A DNA stretch of 32,185 bases. It comes from Mucilaginibacter sp. (lineage in GTDB: Bacteria > Bacteroidota > Bacteroidia > Sphingobacteriales > Sphingobacteriaceae). The position numbers and the translations under genes are program-made. This document shows, piece by piece, positions 1-7,974 of the stretch. The notes beneath the pieces were generated by a model that did no database searches, was not told where the DNA came from, and saw only the letters and a list, made by a program, of their open reading frames with translations. Every line of letters starts with the position of its first letter. Position 1 is the stretch's first letter. The stretch covers positions 1-32,185 of the forward strand of contig JAESTD010000339.1 of NCBI GenBank assembly GCA_016763755.1, read 5' to 3'.

Positions 1-52
1 CACCAGGTAGCGCTTGCGGTACGGAGCGAGGAGCTCGGAGTAGCGACGGAGC
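1..52. other. GC-rich segment unlike the rest; probable chimeric junction at the window start
   Basis: The first ~52 bases are about two-thirds G+C, well above the following sequence. In the DUF3570 reading frame they contain stops at 8-10 and 41-43. On the minus strand the segment is open in one frame with GC-rich third positions and reads ...LRRYSELLAPYRKRYLV, which looks like coding sequence from a high-GC organism. Native DUF3570-like coding sequence seems to start near position 53. A joining artefact at a contig end, or a real rearrangement breakpoint, would both explain this. The segment is too short to identify its source. Confidence 0.45.
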
Positions 53-103
53 GCCTCTGCGTCATCGGACAAAATTGATCCTAATACCATATCCTCAGCA
101 TCT

Positions 104-985
104 ATGCAGGATACCCGTATTTACCCATCGCTAAACTGGACGGTATCAAACGAAAAAACGGGCCGGTCATTCGGGCTTACGGCGTCCTATTCCCACGAGT
201 ATGATTACCAGTCTTTTGGTGGCGGCATCAATTACACCTGGCTTTCCAAAAACAAGAACACGCAGTTCGATTTTAAAGGTATGGCCTTCCTGGATAGATG
301 GAAGGTGATTCTCCCTGTTGAGTTGCGGCCTGTTGGTTATGGTTCAGGTTCAGAAAGGGATGAGCGCAATGGCGGTGGTCCGGTTGATTATCGTCCGCGA
401 AACTCCTTTAGCACGGCGCTCTCGATCTCGCAGGTCATTAATTCCAGGCTACAAGCCCTGCTTATTGTAGAGCCATCTTATCAGCACGGTTTATTGGCAA
501 CCAAATACCAGCGGGACTATTTTACAGATGGCTCTGAACGTGCCGAGAACTTACCGGATGACCGTTATAAATTGCCGATAGGCGTACGCTTTAACTATTT
601 CCTGGATGATCATTTTATCATCCGTTCTTTCTACCGTTATTACATGGATAGCTGGGGAATACGCGCTCATACTGCCGAATTGGAAGTGCCGGTTAAACTG
701 ACGTCTTTTGTTTCGGTAAGTCCGTATTACCGTTACAACAACCAGGCAGGTACGCGCTATTTTGCCCCTTACGGACAGCATGACCCGAATGCAGCATTTT
801 ACACCAGCGATTACGACCTTTCGACCCTGAATAGTAGTTTTGTAGGGGCCAATATTCGGCTTGCCCCGCCTAAGGGTGTTTTTGGCTGGCAGCACTTTAG
901 CGCCCTGGAGATCAGGGCAGGTCATTACATACGTTCGACCGGCCTTACTTCGAACATCGTAACTTTAGCTATGAAGTTTAAATAA
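104..985 (+). CDS. DUF3570 domain-containing protein, 5'-truncated
   Basis: The product looks like the C-terminal two-thirds of a DUF3570 family protein, a predicted outer-membrane beta-barrel. Alternating aromatic/polar beta-strands run throughout (YSHEYDYQSFGGGINYTW, FIIRSFYRYYMDSWGI, SVSPYYRYNNQAGTRYFAPY). A YTSDYDLSTLNSS stretch is family-like, and the chain ends in a beta-strand terminating MKFK. The 293 residues are short for the family, which from memory is nearer 400. There is no signal peptide at the ATG at 104. The same frame is open upstream from 44 and reads ASASSDKIDPNTISSAS before the ATG, so the ATG is probably internal and the true start is lost at the junction near position 53. 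The VIT transporter gene follows after 5 bp, suggesting an operon. DUF3570 genes often occur with DUF4266 and ApbE-type flavinyltransferase genes; none is visible here. Confidence 0.8.
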   Translation: MQDTRIYPSLNWTVSNEKTGRSFGLTASYSHEYDYQSFGGGINYTWLSKNKNTQFDFKGMAFLDRWKVILPVELRPVGYGSGSERDERNGGGPVDYRPRNSFSTALSISQVINSRLQALLIVEPSYQHGLLATKYQRDYFTDGSERAENLPDDRYKLPIGVRFNYFLDDHFIIRSFYRYYMDSWGIRAHTAELEVPVKLTSFVSVSPYYRYNNQAGTRYFAPYGQHDPNAAFYTSDYDLSTLNSSFVGANIRLAPPKGVFGWQHFSALEIRAGHYIRSTGLTSNIVTLAMKFK

Positions 986-990
986 GCGTT

Positions 991-1680
991 ATGCACAGAG
1001 AAAAACATGTGACCAGTTCTGAAACCATCAGGGATATTGTTATCGGTATGTCTGATGGTTTAACAGTGCCCTTTGCGTTGGCCGCCGGCCTCAGCGGCGC
1101 CGTAAGTGCTTCTGGGTTGGTGGTAACTGCAGGTGTTGCCGAAATTGTGGCAGGCTCAATAGCGATGGGACTTGGTGGTTATCTGGCGGGTAAAACCGAT
1201 GTAGACCATTACCGCTCTGAGCTTAGACGTGAATACGACGAAGTAGACCGTGTACCTGACCAGGAAAAACAGGAGGTGAAAGATGTTTTTGCAGGATTTG
1301 GGCTGTCGGAAAAATTACAACAGGAAATTGCAGATGAAATGGCCAAGGATAAACAGAAATGGGTTGACTTTATGATGCGGTATGAGTTGGGGCTGGAAGA
1401 GCCAAACACTAACCGTGCCACCAAAAGCGCGTTGACAATAGGCGTATCTTATATCATCGGCGGTATTATACCTTTATCACCATACTTTTTTGTGCATCAA
1501 GCGCATCTCGCTCTACAATACTCATGCATGGTTACGCTGGTTTGCCTGTTTGTTTTTGGCTGGTTTAAAAGCAAGATGACAGGGCAACCGCCAGTGGCAG
1601 GAGCATTAAAAGTTGTGGTAATAGGCACTTTGGCCGCAGGGGCCGCATTCGCGATGTCGAAATTGATATCTGGAAACTAG
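991..1680 (+). CDS. VIT1/CCC1 family Fe(II)/Mn(II) transporter
   Basis: A 229-residue membrane protein of the VIT1/CCC1 family, which moves ferrous iron or manganese across membranes. The N-terminal signature is clear: IRDIVIGMSDGLTVPFALAAGLSGA (residues ~14-38), then a helix with EIVAGSIAMGLGGYLAGKTD (~51-70). The acidic cytoplasmic loop (~75-140) is rich in Glu and Asp (ELRREYDEVDRVPDQEKQEVKD), matching the metal-binding domain of the family. Three more hydrophobic helices lie at ~148-168, ~175-192 and ~203-222. Length is normal. The gene starts 5 bp after the DUF3570 gene, and its stop overlaps that of the convergent cytochrome b gene. Direction and metal specificity cannot be told from sequence. 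Confidence 0.92.
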   Translation: MHREKHVTSSETIRDIVIGMSDGLTVPFALAAGLSGAVSASGLVVTAGVAEIVAGSIAMGLGGYLAGKTDVDHYRSELRREYDEVDRVPDQEKQEVKDVFAGFGLSEKLQQEIADEMAKDKQKWVDFMMRYELGLEEPNTNRATKSALTIGVSYIIGGIIPLSPYFFVHQAHLALQYSCMVTLVCLFVFGWFKSKMTGQPPVAGALKVVVIGTLAAGAAFAMSKLISGN

Positions 1681-2354
1681 GCCATGCCTTTGCCTCCGTT
1701 GATCATGTCTGACACAATGCCGCTGCTTTCCTTGCGCTCCGCCAGGTAAACGCCTGTCAGGTGCACCACAATAAAGGCAAGCACCAGGTACATGCAGAAG
1801 CCATGCAGTTCTTTTACGCTGTGACGTATAGCCTTAAATGGCGCCAGCAGATCTTCGAATGCCAGGAACAAACCCGTGACCACCATGATGAATAATATGA
1901 AATAAAACCCTGCGTAAATGATCTTTACGGTAAGCTCATGGAAAGTCCGCTCCCGTTTAAATTTCGTGTTGGCGTAAGCCTTATAGGCCTCACGCAGTTT
2001 TTGGATGAACTTTTGATCGGCCAGTTGAAAATATTCGAGCACTATCCTAAACAGGAACAATGCCGCCAAAGCGTAGCCGAACCAGATGTGTATCCCCCAA
2101 ACTTTATCTTCTAAACCATGGCTGATGGCACCGGCCTGCTCCTCCGTAATCTCGCCAGCTGTATCTTGCATAGATTCCTTCACCAAGGTGGTGAAGCCTA
2201 CCCGGTCGGTCAAAGTGGAATTAAGTAATACGGTAATGAGCGAGCCGCTGATGATCAACGTATTTGCCCAATGCCAAAGCCGTATAGCTGCCGAATGCTT
2301 TTTAATTTTACCAGGATGATTTCGTTCCGCTCTTAATGGTTCTATCATGCTCAT
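1677..2354 (-). CDS. cytochrome b/b6 (cytochrome b561-type) integral membrane protein
   Basis: A 225-residue membrane protein resembling bacterial b-type cytochromes (HyaC/cytochrome b561-like) that pass electrons between the quinone pool and a partner. Likely haem ligands are visible: His20 and His28 (KKHSAAIRLWHWANT), His89 (WGIHIWFGYALAALF), His184 (KELHGFCMYL) and His198 (FIVVHLTGVYLAER). The four predicted membrane helices are at ~28-45, ~88-108, ~143-166 and ~183-204. The region between the first two helices contains an acidic segment (residues 59-84). The ATG at 2354 is used, with a second ATG two codons in. It is convergent with and overlaps the VIT gene, and is divergent from the two-component pair. 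A ferric reductase-like role next to a metal transporter is inference. Confidence 0.85.
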   Translation of the reverse strand: MSMIEPLRAERNHPGKIKKHSAAIRLWHWANTLIISGSLITVLLNSTLTDRVGFTTLVKESMQDTAGEITEEQAGAISHGLEDKVWGIHIWFGYALAALFLFRIVLEYFQLADQKFIQKLREAYKAYANTKFKRERTFHELTVKIIYAGFYFILFIMVVTGLFLAFEDLLAPFKAIRHSVKELHGFCMYLVLAFIVVHLTGVYLAERKESSGIVSDMINGGKGMA

Positions 2355-2457
2355 AACTTAAAATTAAAAATCAATACTGTAGTAATCCTGAAGCGGTATG
2401 CTAACTTCAGAATTTCTCCAAAATAATAACTTATCTTAATCGCATATTGATACACCC

Positions 2458-3138
2458 TTGAAGATACTGGTTATAGAAGACGAACCCGGCTTGCGGGATG
2501 ACATTAGTGCTTATCTGAACGCTGATGGCAATTTATGTGAAAGCTGCGAAGACCTAACTACGGCTACCCAAAAGCTGGCCATTTATTCCTACGATTTTGT
2601 GTTGCTTGACATTGGCCTCCCGGATGGTGAGGGCTTTGCGATACTTAACTACCTGCAAAGCAACAAAAGGCCCGAGGCTGTTTTGATTATTTCCGCTCGT
2701 AATTCTTTGGATGACAAGCTTAAGGGCCTCAACATAGGTGCAGATGACTATCTTACGAAACCTTTTCACCTGGCAGAATTAAAGGCAAGGTTAATGGCTG
2801 TCTACAGGCGCAAATCATTAAATACCAATAACCGCAACCTGGTTCTTAACGAAATAAATATTGACCTGCTGTCCAGAGAGGTGATGATCAACGAGGAGAC
2901 GGTGTTACTTACCAAAAAAGAATACGACATGCTCCTCTATTTTTTTGCAAACAAAAACAAGGTCATCGCCAAAACCGCCATTGCAGAACATCTTTGGGGC
3001 GATGAAATGGATATGCACGATAATTTAGATTTCATTTACACACACATTAAAAATCTCCGCAAAAAAATGATTGATGCCGGCTGCAACGATTACATCAGAT
3101 CAGTTTATGGCATAGGGTATAAATTCACCATTGGATGA
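2458..3138 (+). CDS. response regulator, OmpR/PhoB family
   Basis: A 226-residue DNA-binding response regulator. The receiver domain (1-115) has the acidic pocket E7/D8, the phosphoacceptor D51 in FVLLDIGLPDGEGF, the switch Ser79 (LIISARNS) and K101 in the YLTKPF motif. A trans_reg_C winged helix (~125-225) includes LTKKEYDMLLYFFANKNKVI and HIKNLRKKM, ending in IRSVYGIGYKF. The start is TTG (CCCTTGAAGATA); no ATG gives the complete N-terminal MKILVIEDE strand, so TTG is the likely true start. The kinase gene follows with a 4-bp ATGA overlap, so the two are translationally coupled. The divergent cytochrome b gene shares the 103-bp upstream region and is a plausible target. Confidence 0.93.
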   Translation: MKILVIEDEPGLRDDISAYLNADGNLCESCEDLTTATQKLAIYSYDFVLLDIGLPDGEGFAILNYLQSNKRPEAVLIISARNSLDDKLKGLNIGADDYLTKPFHLAELKARLMAVYRRKSLNTNNRNLVLNEINIDLLSREVMINEETVLLTKKEYDMLLYFFANKNKVIAKTAIAEHLWGDEMDMHDNLDFIYTHIKNLRKKMIDAGCNDYIRSVYGIGYKFTIG

Positions 3139-4382
3139 AATTAGCTGCTCACTACACAAGAACCAGCATCCTCACCAGTTTGCTGGTATTGCTTGCCGGA
3201 GCTGTTGTATACTTTGTGGCCCTCAATTCCGTAGCCGAAAAACAACTGGATAAAAGCCTCGAACAGGAATTGTACGAAGCGCGGGAATATGCCAATAACA
3301 GTAGCTTGCCGCCACAGCGCTATGATGCCGACCGGGACCATGTCGTATTTACACCAACAAAAAGTTCCGTTATCAAACGACGCTTTTTTGATACCACCTA
3401 CCGCAACTCATGGGACCGCAAGGTAGGGCGGGGCCGTGCAGTAGAGGATCAGGTAAAAGTAAACGGCATAAATTACAAAGTAACCATCACTATGTCTCGC
3501 GAGGGGACGAAGTATTTGGTAGAAATGATCACCTTCATCACGTTGGCGCTTATTGCCGGATTGCTGGTTGTTTTATTTATCACGAACAAGTATTTACTTA
3601 AAGGGTTATGGCAACCATTTTTTGACACGCTGGCGCAGGTAACGGACTTTGATATCGAGAAAAGGCAATTGAGATTAAAAAGCAGTAAGGTTGACGAATT
3701 TTCAGAACTTAACGTGGCGATAAACGAAATGGCTGAGAGGATAAGTACAGACTATCAAAACCTGAAACAATTTTCTGAAAATGCGTCACATGAATTGATG
3801 ACACCCCTGGCCGTGGTTACGACCAAGCTCGATACATTGATACAGGATGAACAGCTAACGGCAGATCAGTTGCAGCGCATACAAGATGTTTACACGTCAG
3901 TTAATAAATCTGTAAAGCTTAATCAAACCTTATTACTGCTCGTGAAGCTCGACAACGATTTGATCATTGGTAAGGAGCCCATAGATCTTAAGGCGGGTAT
4001 TGAGGAGAAGCTCAAACAGTTTGAAGAATTAGCCGCAGCAAAAGGCGTGGTGATCCATGCGCAACTAGGGAATAAAACGCTTGACGCAAGCAGGTATTTG
4101 TTGGACATTTTACTTAATAACCTGTTAAGTAACGCCATCAGGCACAACTATTCTGGCGGTGAAGTAAAAGTATGTTTAACGGACAACGGAATAGCCATTC
4201 TTAACACCAGCACCAATAATGAAATTCCTCATGATAAGGTATTTGAGCGCTTCCACAAAGGCACCGCATCACACGGCACGGGTCTAGGGCTTGCACTGGT
4301 AAAAAAAATAGCAGAACAATACGGCCTCTCTGTAAGCTATTCTTTTTCCCGGGGATGGCATAATTTCAACATAAATTTCTAG
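3135..4382 (+). CDS. sensor histidine kinase
   Basis: A 415-residue membrane histidine kinase. TM1 is at ~12-30, a periplasmic domain of ~100 residues follows, and TM2 is at ~132-150. A HAMP-like linker (~152-205) leads to the DHp helix with the H-box FSENASHELMTPL (His219). The ATP-binding domain has the N-box LLNNLLSNAIRHN (N329/N333), a weakened G1-like region (TDNGIAILNTS), the F-box VFERFHKG and the G2 box HGTGLGLALVKKIAEQ. The degenerate G1 and short C-terminus are common in Bacteroidota kinases. It overlaps the response regulator stop by 4 bp. The signal is unknown; its place beside a Fe/Mn transporter and b-type cytochrome suggests a metal or redox cue. Confidence 0.93.
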   Translation: MKLAAHYTRTSILTSLLVLLAGAVVYFVALNSVAEKQLDKSLEQELYEAREYANNSSLPPQRYDADRDHVVFTPTKSSVIKRRFFDTTYRNSWDRKVGRGRAVEDQVKVNGINYKVTITMSREGTKYLVEMITFITLALIAGLLVVLFITNKYLLKGLWQPFFDTLAQVTDFDIEKRQLRLKSSKVDEFSELNVAINEMAERISTDYQNLKQFSENASHELMTPLAVVTTKLDTLIQDEQLTADQLQRIQDVYTSVNKSVKLNQTLLLLVKLDNDLIIGKEPIDLKAGIEEKLKQFEELAAAKGVVIHAQLGNKTLDASRYLLDILLNNLLSNAIRHNYSGGEVKVCLTDNGIAILNTSTNNEIPHDKVFERFHKGTASHGTGLGLALVKKIAEQYGLSVSYSFSRGWHNFNINF

Positions 4383-4404
4383 GAACAGTGGTGTGTTCTT
4401 TAAT
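4381..4404 (+). terminator. weak hairpin after the histidine kinase gene
   Basis: AGGAACA (4381-4387) and TGTTCTT (4394-4400) can pair around a 6-nt loop. The outermost pairs include a G-U and overlap the stop codon. A short T/A run (TTTAATTT) follows. It is a marginal intrinsic terminator. Confidence 0.3.
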
Positions 4405-5100
4405 TTAAGGCTAATTCAACCGACAGATACGCCCAGGTTTAGCTATCTTTTGGCAGTTCATATTTCATTACCCAGACGCCATACGATTGTGATCGAGGCA
4501 TATACGTCATATCAAATTATTCTCTACAATGAATCGCCCCGGACACTCGCTGCCCAGAGCGATTGCCCCTAAAATTAAAGCATGTATATTGCACAATACA
4601 TGCGGATTTAAATATATCGATTAATTTGTTAACCCCATAGTCGTTAAGGTATCGTTGACTTGCAGAATTAAACATGCTGACCTTTTCGCGTTGGTTGGCT
4701 ATCCTTCACGGTTCGGTAATCTCTCCTTGTTAAGGCAGAAGGTAGAGGGTAACGCCTGGTCTGGAAGCTTTTAAGCCACCTCCGGAAGTTGTACAGGAAT
4801 GATCGAACTGTGGGACGAGGAAAAACAATCAACGATTGGGCATGGAATTTCTCACAGTTCTATACGCTTGGATCATTCAGCGGAATGTGAATTACCATAG
4901 CGACATGGAATGGGAAACTGATCAACACGGTTAATCTGAATTAAAGTGATCAGGTAATATGAGATACTATTGGTGACTCTTGCGTTCACAACCATTCAAA
5001 GGCGCTAAAGAGTAAAGAAATTCTCATAGAGCTATATGTTTCGAAATCATTTGCCGTTGAACTGGACACGATGAATTTTGAATCGTGTAAAAAGCTAACA
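4405..5100. other. intergenic region with no recognised gene
   Basis: About 700 bases without a convincing reading frame, tRNA or repeat family. Stops are frequent in all frames. An inverted repeat, GCATGTATATTG/CAATACATGC, spans about 4580-4603 with its arms nearly touching; it could be a hairpin or an operator. Nothing else could be assigned. Confidence 0.4.
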
Positions 5101-5105
5101 ATAGG

Positions 5106-5129
5106 TTGACCATGAGTTGACATGGTGAA
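5106..5129. promoter_or_regulatory. inverted repeat (candidate operator) over the -33 region
   Basis: TTGACCATG (5106-5114) and CATGGTGAA (5121-5129) are inverted copies with one mismatch, separated by AGTTGA. The same stretch holds GTTGAC twice with an 11-bp period (5105 and 5116). It covers the TTG of the promoter below, which is where a repressor would block polymerase. The cognate regulator is unknown. Confidence 0.45.
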
Positions 5130-5149
5130 GTTGTAACCCCTTATCTTTG
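5117..5149 (+). promoter_or_regulatory. Bacteroidota-type promoter for the small gene at 5170
   Basis: A perfect -7 element, TATCTTTG (5142-5149, consensus TAnnTTTG), lies 22 bp after TTG (5117-5119, consensus TTTG/TTG). Transcription would start near 5155. This places the GTG at 5149 inside the promoter and supports the ATG at 5170. Confidence 0.65.
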
Positions 5150-5169
5150 TGTACCCTAATTTGATACGA

Positions 5170-5394
5170 ATGGACTTACAGAAGCTTTCTGATAATTGCC
5201 GCGAATTGCGCCGGCAATCAAATAATCGTTTAAGACACCTGTCTTCCGAACAAGCAGCGCAAAGTAGTAATATGATATTTAAGGCTTATTCAGCAGTACA
5301 CGCCATACTTGTCCATCGCAAGAAATTAGCAGAGGCAGCTTATCTGTTACTAATTATTGACGAGATTCATCAGAAAACTACAGTTGTCAACTAA
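5170..5394 (+). CDS. small hypothetical protein, 74 residues
   Basis: I do not recognise this protein. It reads MDLQKLSDNCRELRRQSNNR and onward, is predicted to be mostly helical, has a basic N-terminal half (several Arg), and ends in a hydrophobic helix LAEAAYLLLIIDEIH followed by a short polar tail. It has no signal peptide and no convincing membrane span. The start at 5170 is chosen over the in-frame GTG at 5149 because the latter overlaps the -7 promoter element. The gene is isolated between two long non-coding stretches and has its own promoter and palindrome, which favours a real, separately regulated gene. Confidence 0.6.
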   Translation: MDLQKLSDNCRELRRQSNNRLRHLSSEQAAQSSNMIFKAYSAVHAILVHRKKLAEAAYLLLIIDEIHQKTTVVN

Positions 5395-5788
5395 GTTGTT
5401 TTTGCTTTCCAGTCAAAATCGGTTACCAAACCAAGGTCCGTCATGTCTTTACAGGGAGCGCTAACCGGGCTTATATAGTATTCTCACGGTACAACGCTAA
5501 TATATTTTTTGTCAGTCAGGAAGCAGTTTCCGTTAAATCTTTACGCTGGATCGTTCTCTTGATATTATCGTTTATTCAGGGTCAGGCAGGACTGTTGGCT
5601 TCAGGATGTCAATAAAATACCATGGGTACTACAGCCAGGCGACTTATCCGGTAAGTCCTCGGGAAAAGATAGCGAAAGAAGAAACGCAAGAGACATTTAA
5701 GTCAGACCGATAGTCAGTGTATTTGGTCGAAAATTTCACAATTTAATTCTAAAGCGATAGCTAAATCAAGAACTTTTTGAAAAAACGA
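5395..5788. other. intergenic region with no recognised gene
   Basis: About 400 bases between the small gene and the glycosyltransferase operon. No open frame with coding character, RNA gene or clear repeat was found. The 3' end leads into the promoter proposed below. Confidence 0.4.
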
Positions 5789-5818
5789 TTGTAGCGTTAT
5801 AGCAGGTAAATATATTTT
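5789..5818 (+). promoter_or_regulatory. probable promoter of the glycosyltransferase operon
   Basis: TTG (5789-5791) is followed after 19 bp by TATATTTT (5811-5818), which matches TAnnTTTG at all but the last base. The first glycosyltransferase ATG is 22 bp downstream. Surrounding DNA is AT-rich. Confidence 0.45.
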
Positions 5819-5840
5819 ATATCTGTAAGTAATCTCCTTT

Positions 5841-6944
5841 ATGAATATATTACTCGTTTCGGGCCCCGGGATATCATTAAAAGAACCTTATGACAGTGGA
5901 ATAGAAGCTTTCATCGTTTCACTTGCCAATGAACTTACCAAGCAGGGACATCGCGTGGATGTTATTGCTCAAGAGGCAGAAGACGATGCAAAATTTAATC
6001 TCGTTAATCCTTTTAAATCAGCTTTTACCGGAAGCAACTCTCTTTTGAAACGGTTTGTCGAAAGGCGTCAGTTCAGAAAGCTGGACGTAGCCGGTTATGA
6101 CATCGTCCATTACAACATGTTTTATCCCCATCTGATGGCGGCAGGTTCGCACTTCCGTAAACAATCCGTAATTACCTTACATTCCCCCGCAGATAAAGCC
6201 CGCGTACAAGCCTATATAAAATTTGCAAGGCTGGGCGACATAACATTTGTGGCCGTATCGGGCCGTATAAAACAGCAATGGGACAAAGCACTTGGGGTTG
6301 CTACGAACTTAATAACCAACGGAGTTGACACCCGGTTATGGGGCGGACCTGTATCCCGGAACAGCCGATACTTACTTTGGTCTGCCCGCATAAATAAAGA
6401 AAAGAATGTAAAGGCAGCTATCAACCTGGCAAAGCGCATGGGATTACCGCTCAAGATTGCAGGACGAATTGCTGATCAGAAATATTTCGACGAGAACGTA
6501 AAGCCTCATTTAAATGACCAGATTGAGTATGTGGGCCATGTTACTCAGCATGAACTTTGCAGCCTGGCAAAAAACGCCTCTGCATACCTGGCAACGGCTA
6601 CATGGCAGGAACCATTTGGTTTAACAGCCCTGGAAATGCTGGCGAGCGGCGTGCCGGTTGTTGGCTTTGATACGGCCGTGCCGTCAGATTGGGCACACGA
6701 AAGTGTGCTGACAACCCCGGAGCCAAGTTGGGAAAAACTGGCGGAACTGGTTATCAAAAGCTATACCGTCAGTTCTGACTCATGCAGAGCGTTTGCATTG
6801 AATATGGATGTTCAAAAAATGGCTGCCAATTATATTCGTTTATATAGGGGCTTATTACCCAAAGAAACCCCTCGGCATACTGGAAACATGCTTAAAGATC
6901 AAGCGCTACCCAGAGTCGATCCGCAATTTCAGGCAATAGATTGA
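5841..6944 (+). CDS. glycosyltransferase family 4 protein (first paralog)
   Basis: A 367-residue GT-B fold retaining glycosyltransferase. The N-terminal Rossmann half opens MNILLVSGPGISLKEPYDSG with IEAFIVSLANELTKQGHRVDVI. The C-terminal donor-binding half has ITNGVD (~158-163), SARINKEKN (R183, K187), and the GT4 EX7E motif E257-PFGLTAL-E265, then MLASGVPVVGF. Like the third paralog it starts with the same GP(G/S)xSLxEP pattern, so the two are likely a duplication. It has a ~27-residue polar C-terminal tail. It is the first gene of a five-transferase run; the next gene starts 7 bp downstream. No membrane segment is seen, so it is cytoplasmic or peripheral. Donor and acceptor sugars are unknown. 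Confidence 0.92.
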   Translation: MNILLVSGPGISLKEPYDSGIEAFIVSLANELTKQGHRVDVIAQEAEDDAKFNLVNPFKSAFTGSNSLLKRFVERRQFRKLDVAGYDIVHYNMFYPHLMAAGSHFRKQSVITLHSPADKARVQAYIKFARLGDITFVAVSGRIKQQWDKALGVATNLITNGVDTRLWGGPVSRNSRYLLWSARINKEKNVKAAINLAKRMGLPLKIAGRIADQKYFDENVKPHLNDQIEYVGHVTQHELCSLAKNASAYLATATWQEPFGLTALEMLASGVPVVGFDTAVPSDWAHESVLTTPEPSWEKLAELVIKSYTVSSDSCRAFALNMDVQKMAANYIRLYRGLLPKETPRHTGNMLKDQALPRVDPQFQAID

Positions 6945-6951
6945 GCCGGAC

Positions 6952-7974
6952 ATGAAGATTGCTGTTATAGCCAAAACCAGATTACCGATTGCTGTGCCGT
7001 TCAGGGGTGGCCTTGAAGCTTTTACGCACTCAATATGCAAGGAATACTTAAAACTTGGTCATGAAATTACGCTTTATGCGCATGCCGAAAGTGACCCTCA
7101 ACTGAATGTAAAGGCATTTTATGGAAACGCGCACAGGGAAGACAGGCAATTCGAAATTTACGAGAACGATGAATACTTTTCGATTCTGAAAGATATTGAA
7201 CTTGGCAACTTTGATGTCGTGCATAATAATGCTACACATGAGTTACCGGTGATTTGGGGCATGAGAGCGCCGTTACCTGTGGTGACTACGATACATACCC
7301 CTCCAACAAGCAAGTTGAAGGCAGTGGTCAAAATCTGTTCGGGCTCGCCCAATCTTCATTTCATTGTGCCATCCGTGTCGTTCGAAAACACCTGGCAGCC
7401 TTACCTGGACAAGCAACCTGCTGTCGTTCACAATGGTGTTGATATTGATCAATGGACACAGATCAGATCGCGCAACGAGTACCTCTTTTGGTACGGAAGG
7501 CTGGTGCATGCCAAAGGGCTGGATATCGTTCTGGATGCTGCTAATGAAATGAGTATGCCTCTGAAATTTGCCGGATCAATTGACGATGCAGCATATTTTG
7601 AAGAACAAATAAAGCCGCGCCTCGGCGATTTACATACCTACCTTGGCCATTTAAGCCAGCCGGATATACACCAGCAGATGAAGGGGGCCGCAGCTATGGT
7701 GAGTGCTGTGCGTTGGGAGGAACCTTTCGGCCTCACCAATATTGAAGCCATGTCTGCAGGTGTTCCCGTGGCCGGGTTTGACCGCGGTGCTTTCCGCGAA
7801 TTAATTAGTGAGGACAGCGGCGTTGTCGCAGCGCAAAATAATGTTACGTCGCTGGCGAAAGCAATAACTTCTGCAATACTGCTCGATAGCGACAAGGTAA
7901 GGCAGCACGCAGAAAAATTTTCATTACGTACGATGGCTGAACGCTATGTCAACTATTTTGAAGAGCTATTATGA
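6952..7974 (+). CDS. glycosyltransferase family 4 protein (second paralog)
   Basis: A 340-residue GT-B fold transferase. The N-terminal sugar-acceptor half begins MKIAVIAKTRLPIAVPFRGG with LEAFTHSICKEYLKLGHEIT. Donor-side motifs are HNGVDIDQW (~160-168), WYGRLVHAKG (R183, K188), and EX7E as E257-PFGLTNI-E265 followed by AMSAGVPVAGFDRGAFREL, which is the most canonical GT4 C-terminus of the three. It starts 7 bp after the first paralog and ends in a 4-bp ATGA overlap with the third, indicating translational coupling. It differs from its neighbours in the N-terminal loop and lacks their shared SLxEP motif, so it probably adds a different sugar or linkage. Confidence 0.92.
   Translation: MKIAVIAKTRLPIAVPFRGGLEAFTHSICKEYLKLGHEITLYAHAESDPQLNVKAFYGNAHREDRQFEIYENDEYFSILKDIELGNFDVVHNNATHELPVIWGMRAPLPVVTTIHTPPTSKLKAVVKICSGSPNLHFIVPSVSFENTWQPYLDKQPAVVHNGVDIDQWTQIRSRNEYLFWYGRLVHAKGLDIVLDAANEMSMPLKFAGSIDDAAYFEEQIKPRLGDLHTYLGHLSQPDIHQQMKGAAAMVSAVRWEEPFGLTNIEAMSAGVPVAGFDRGAFRELISEDSGVVAAQNNVTSLAKAITSAILLDSDKVRQHAEKFSLRTMAERYVNYFEELL

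Noticed and set aside
551-925. Minus-strand frame of 124 codons opposite the DUF3570 gene
   Set aside because: Shadow frame; the plus strand carries the recognisable protein.
4405-5100. Possible tRNA, riboswitch or insertion-sequence remnant in the long gap
   Set aside because: No cloverleaf, conserved riboswitch core, terminal inverted repeats or transposase fragment could be found by eye.
5149-5169. GTG at 5149 as the start of the small gene
   Set aside because: It overlaps the -7 promoter element, so it would not be in the transcript.
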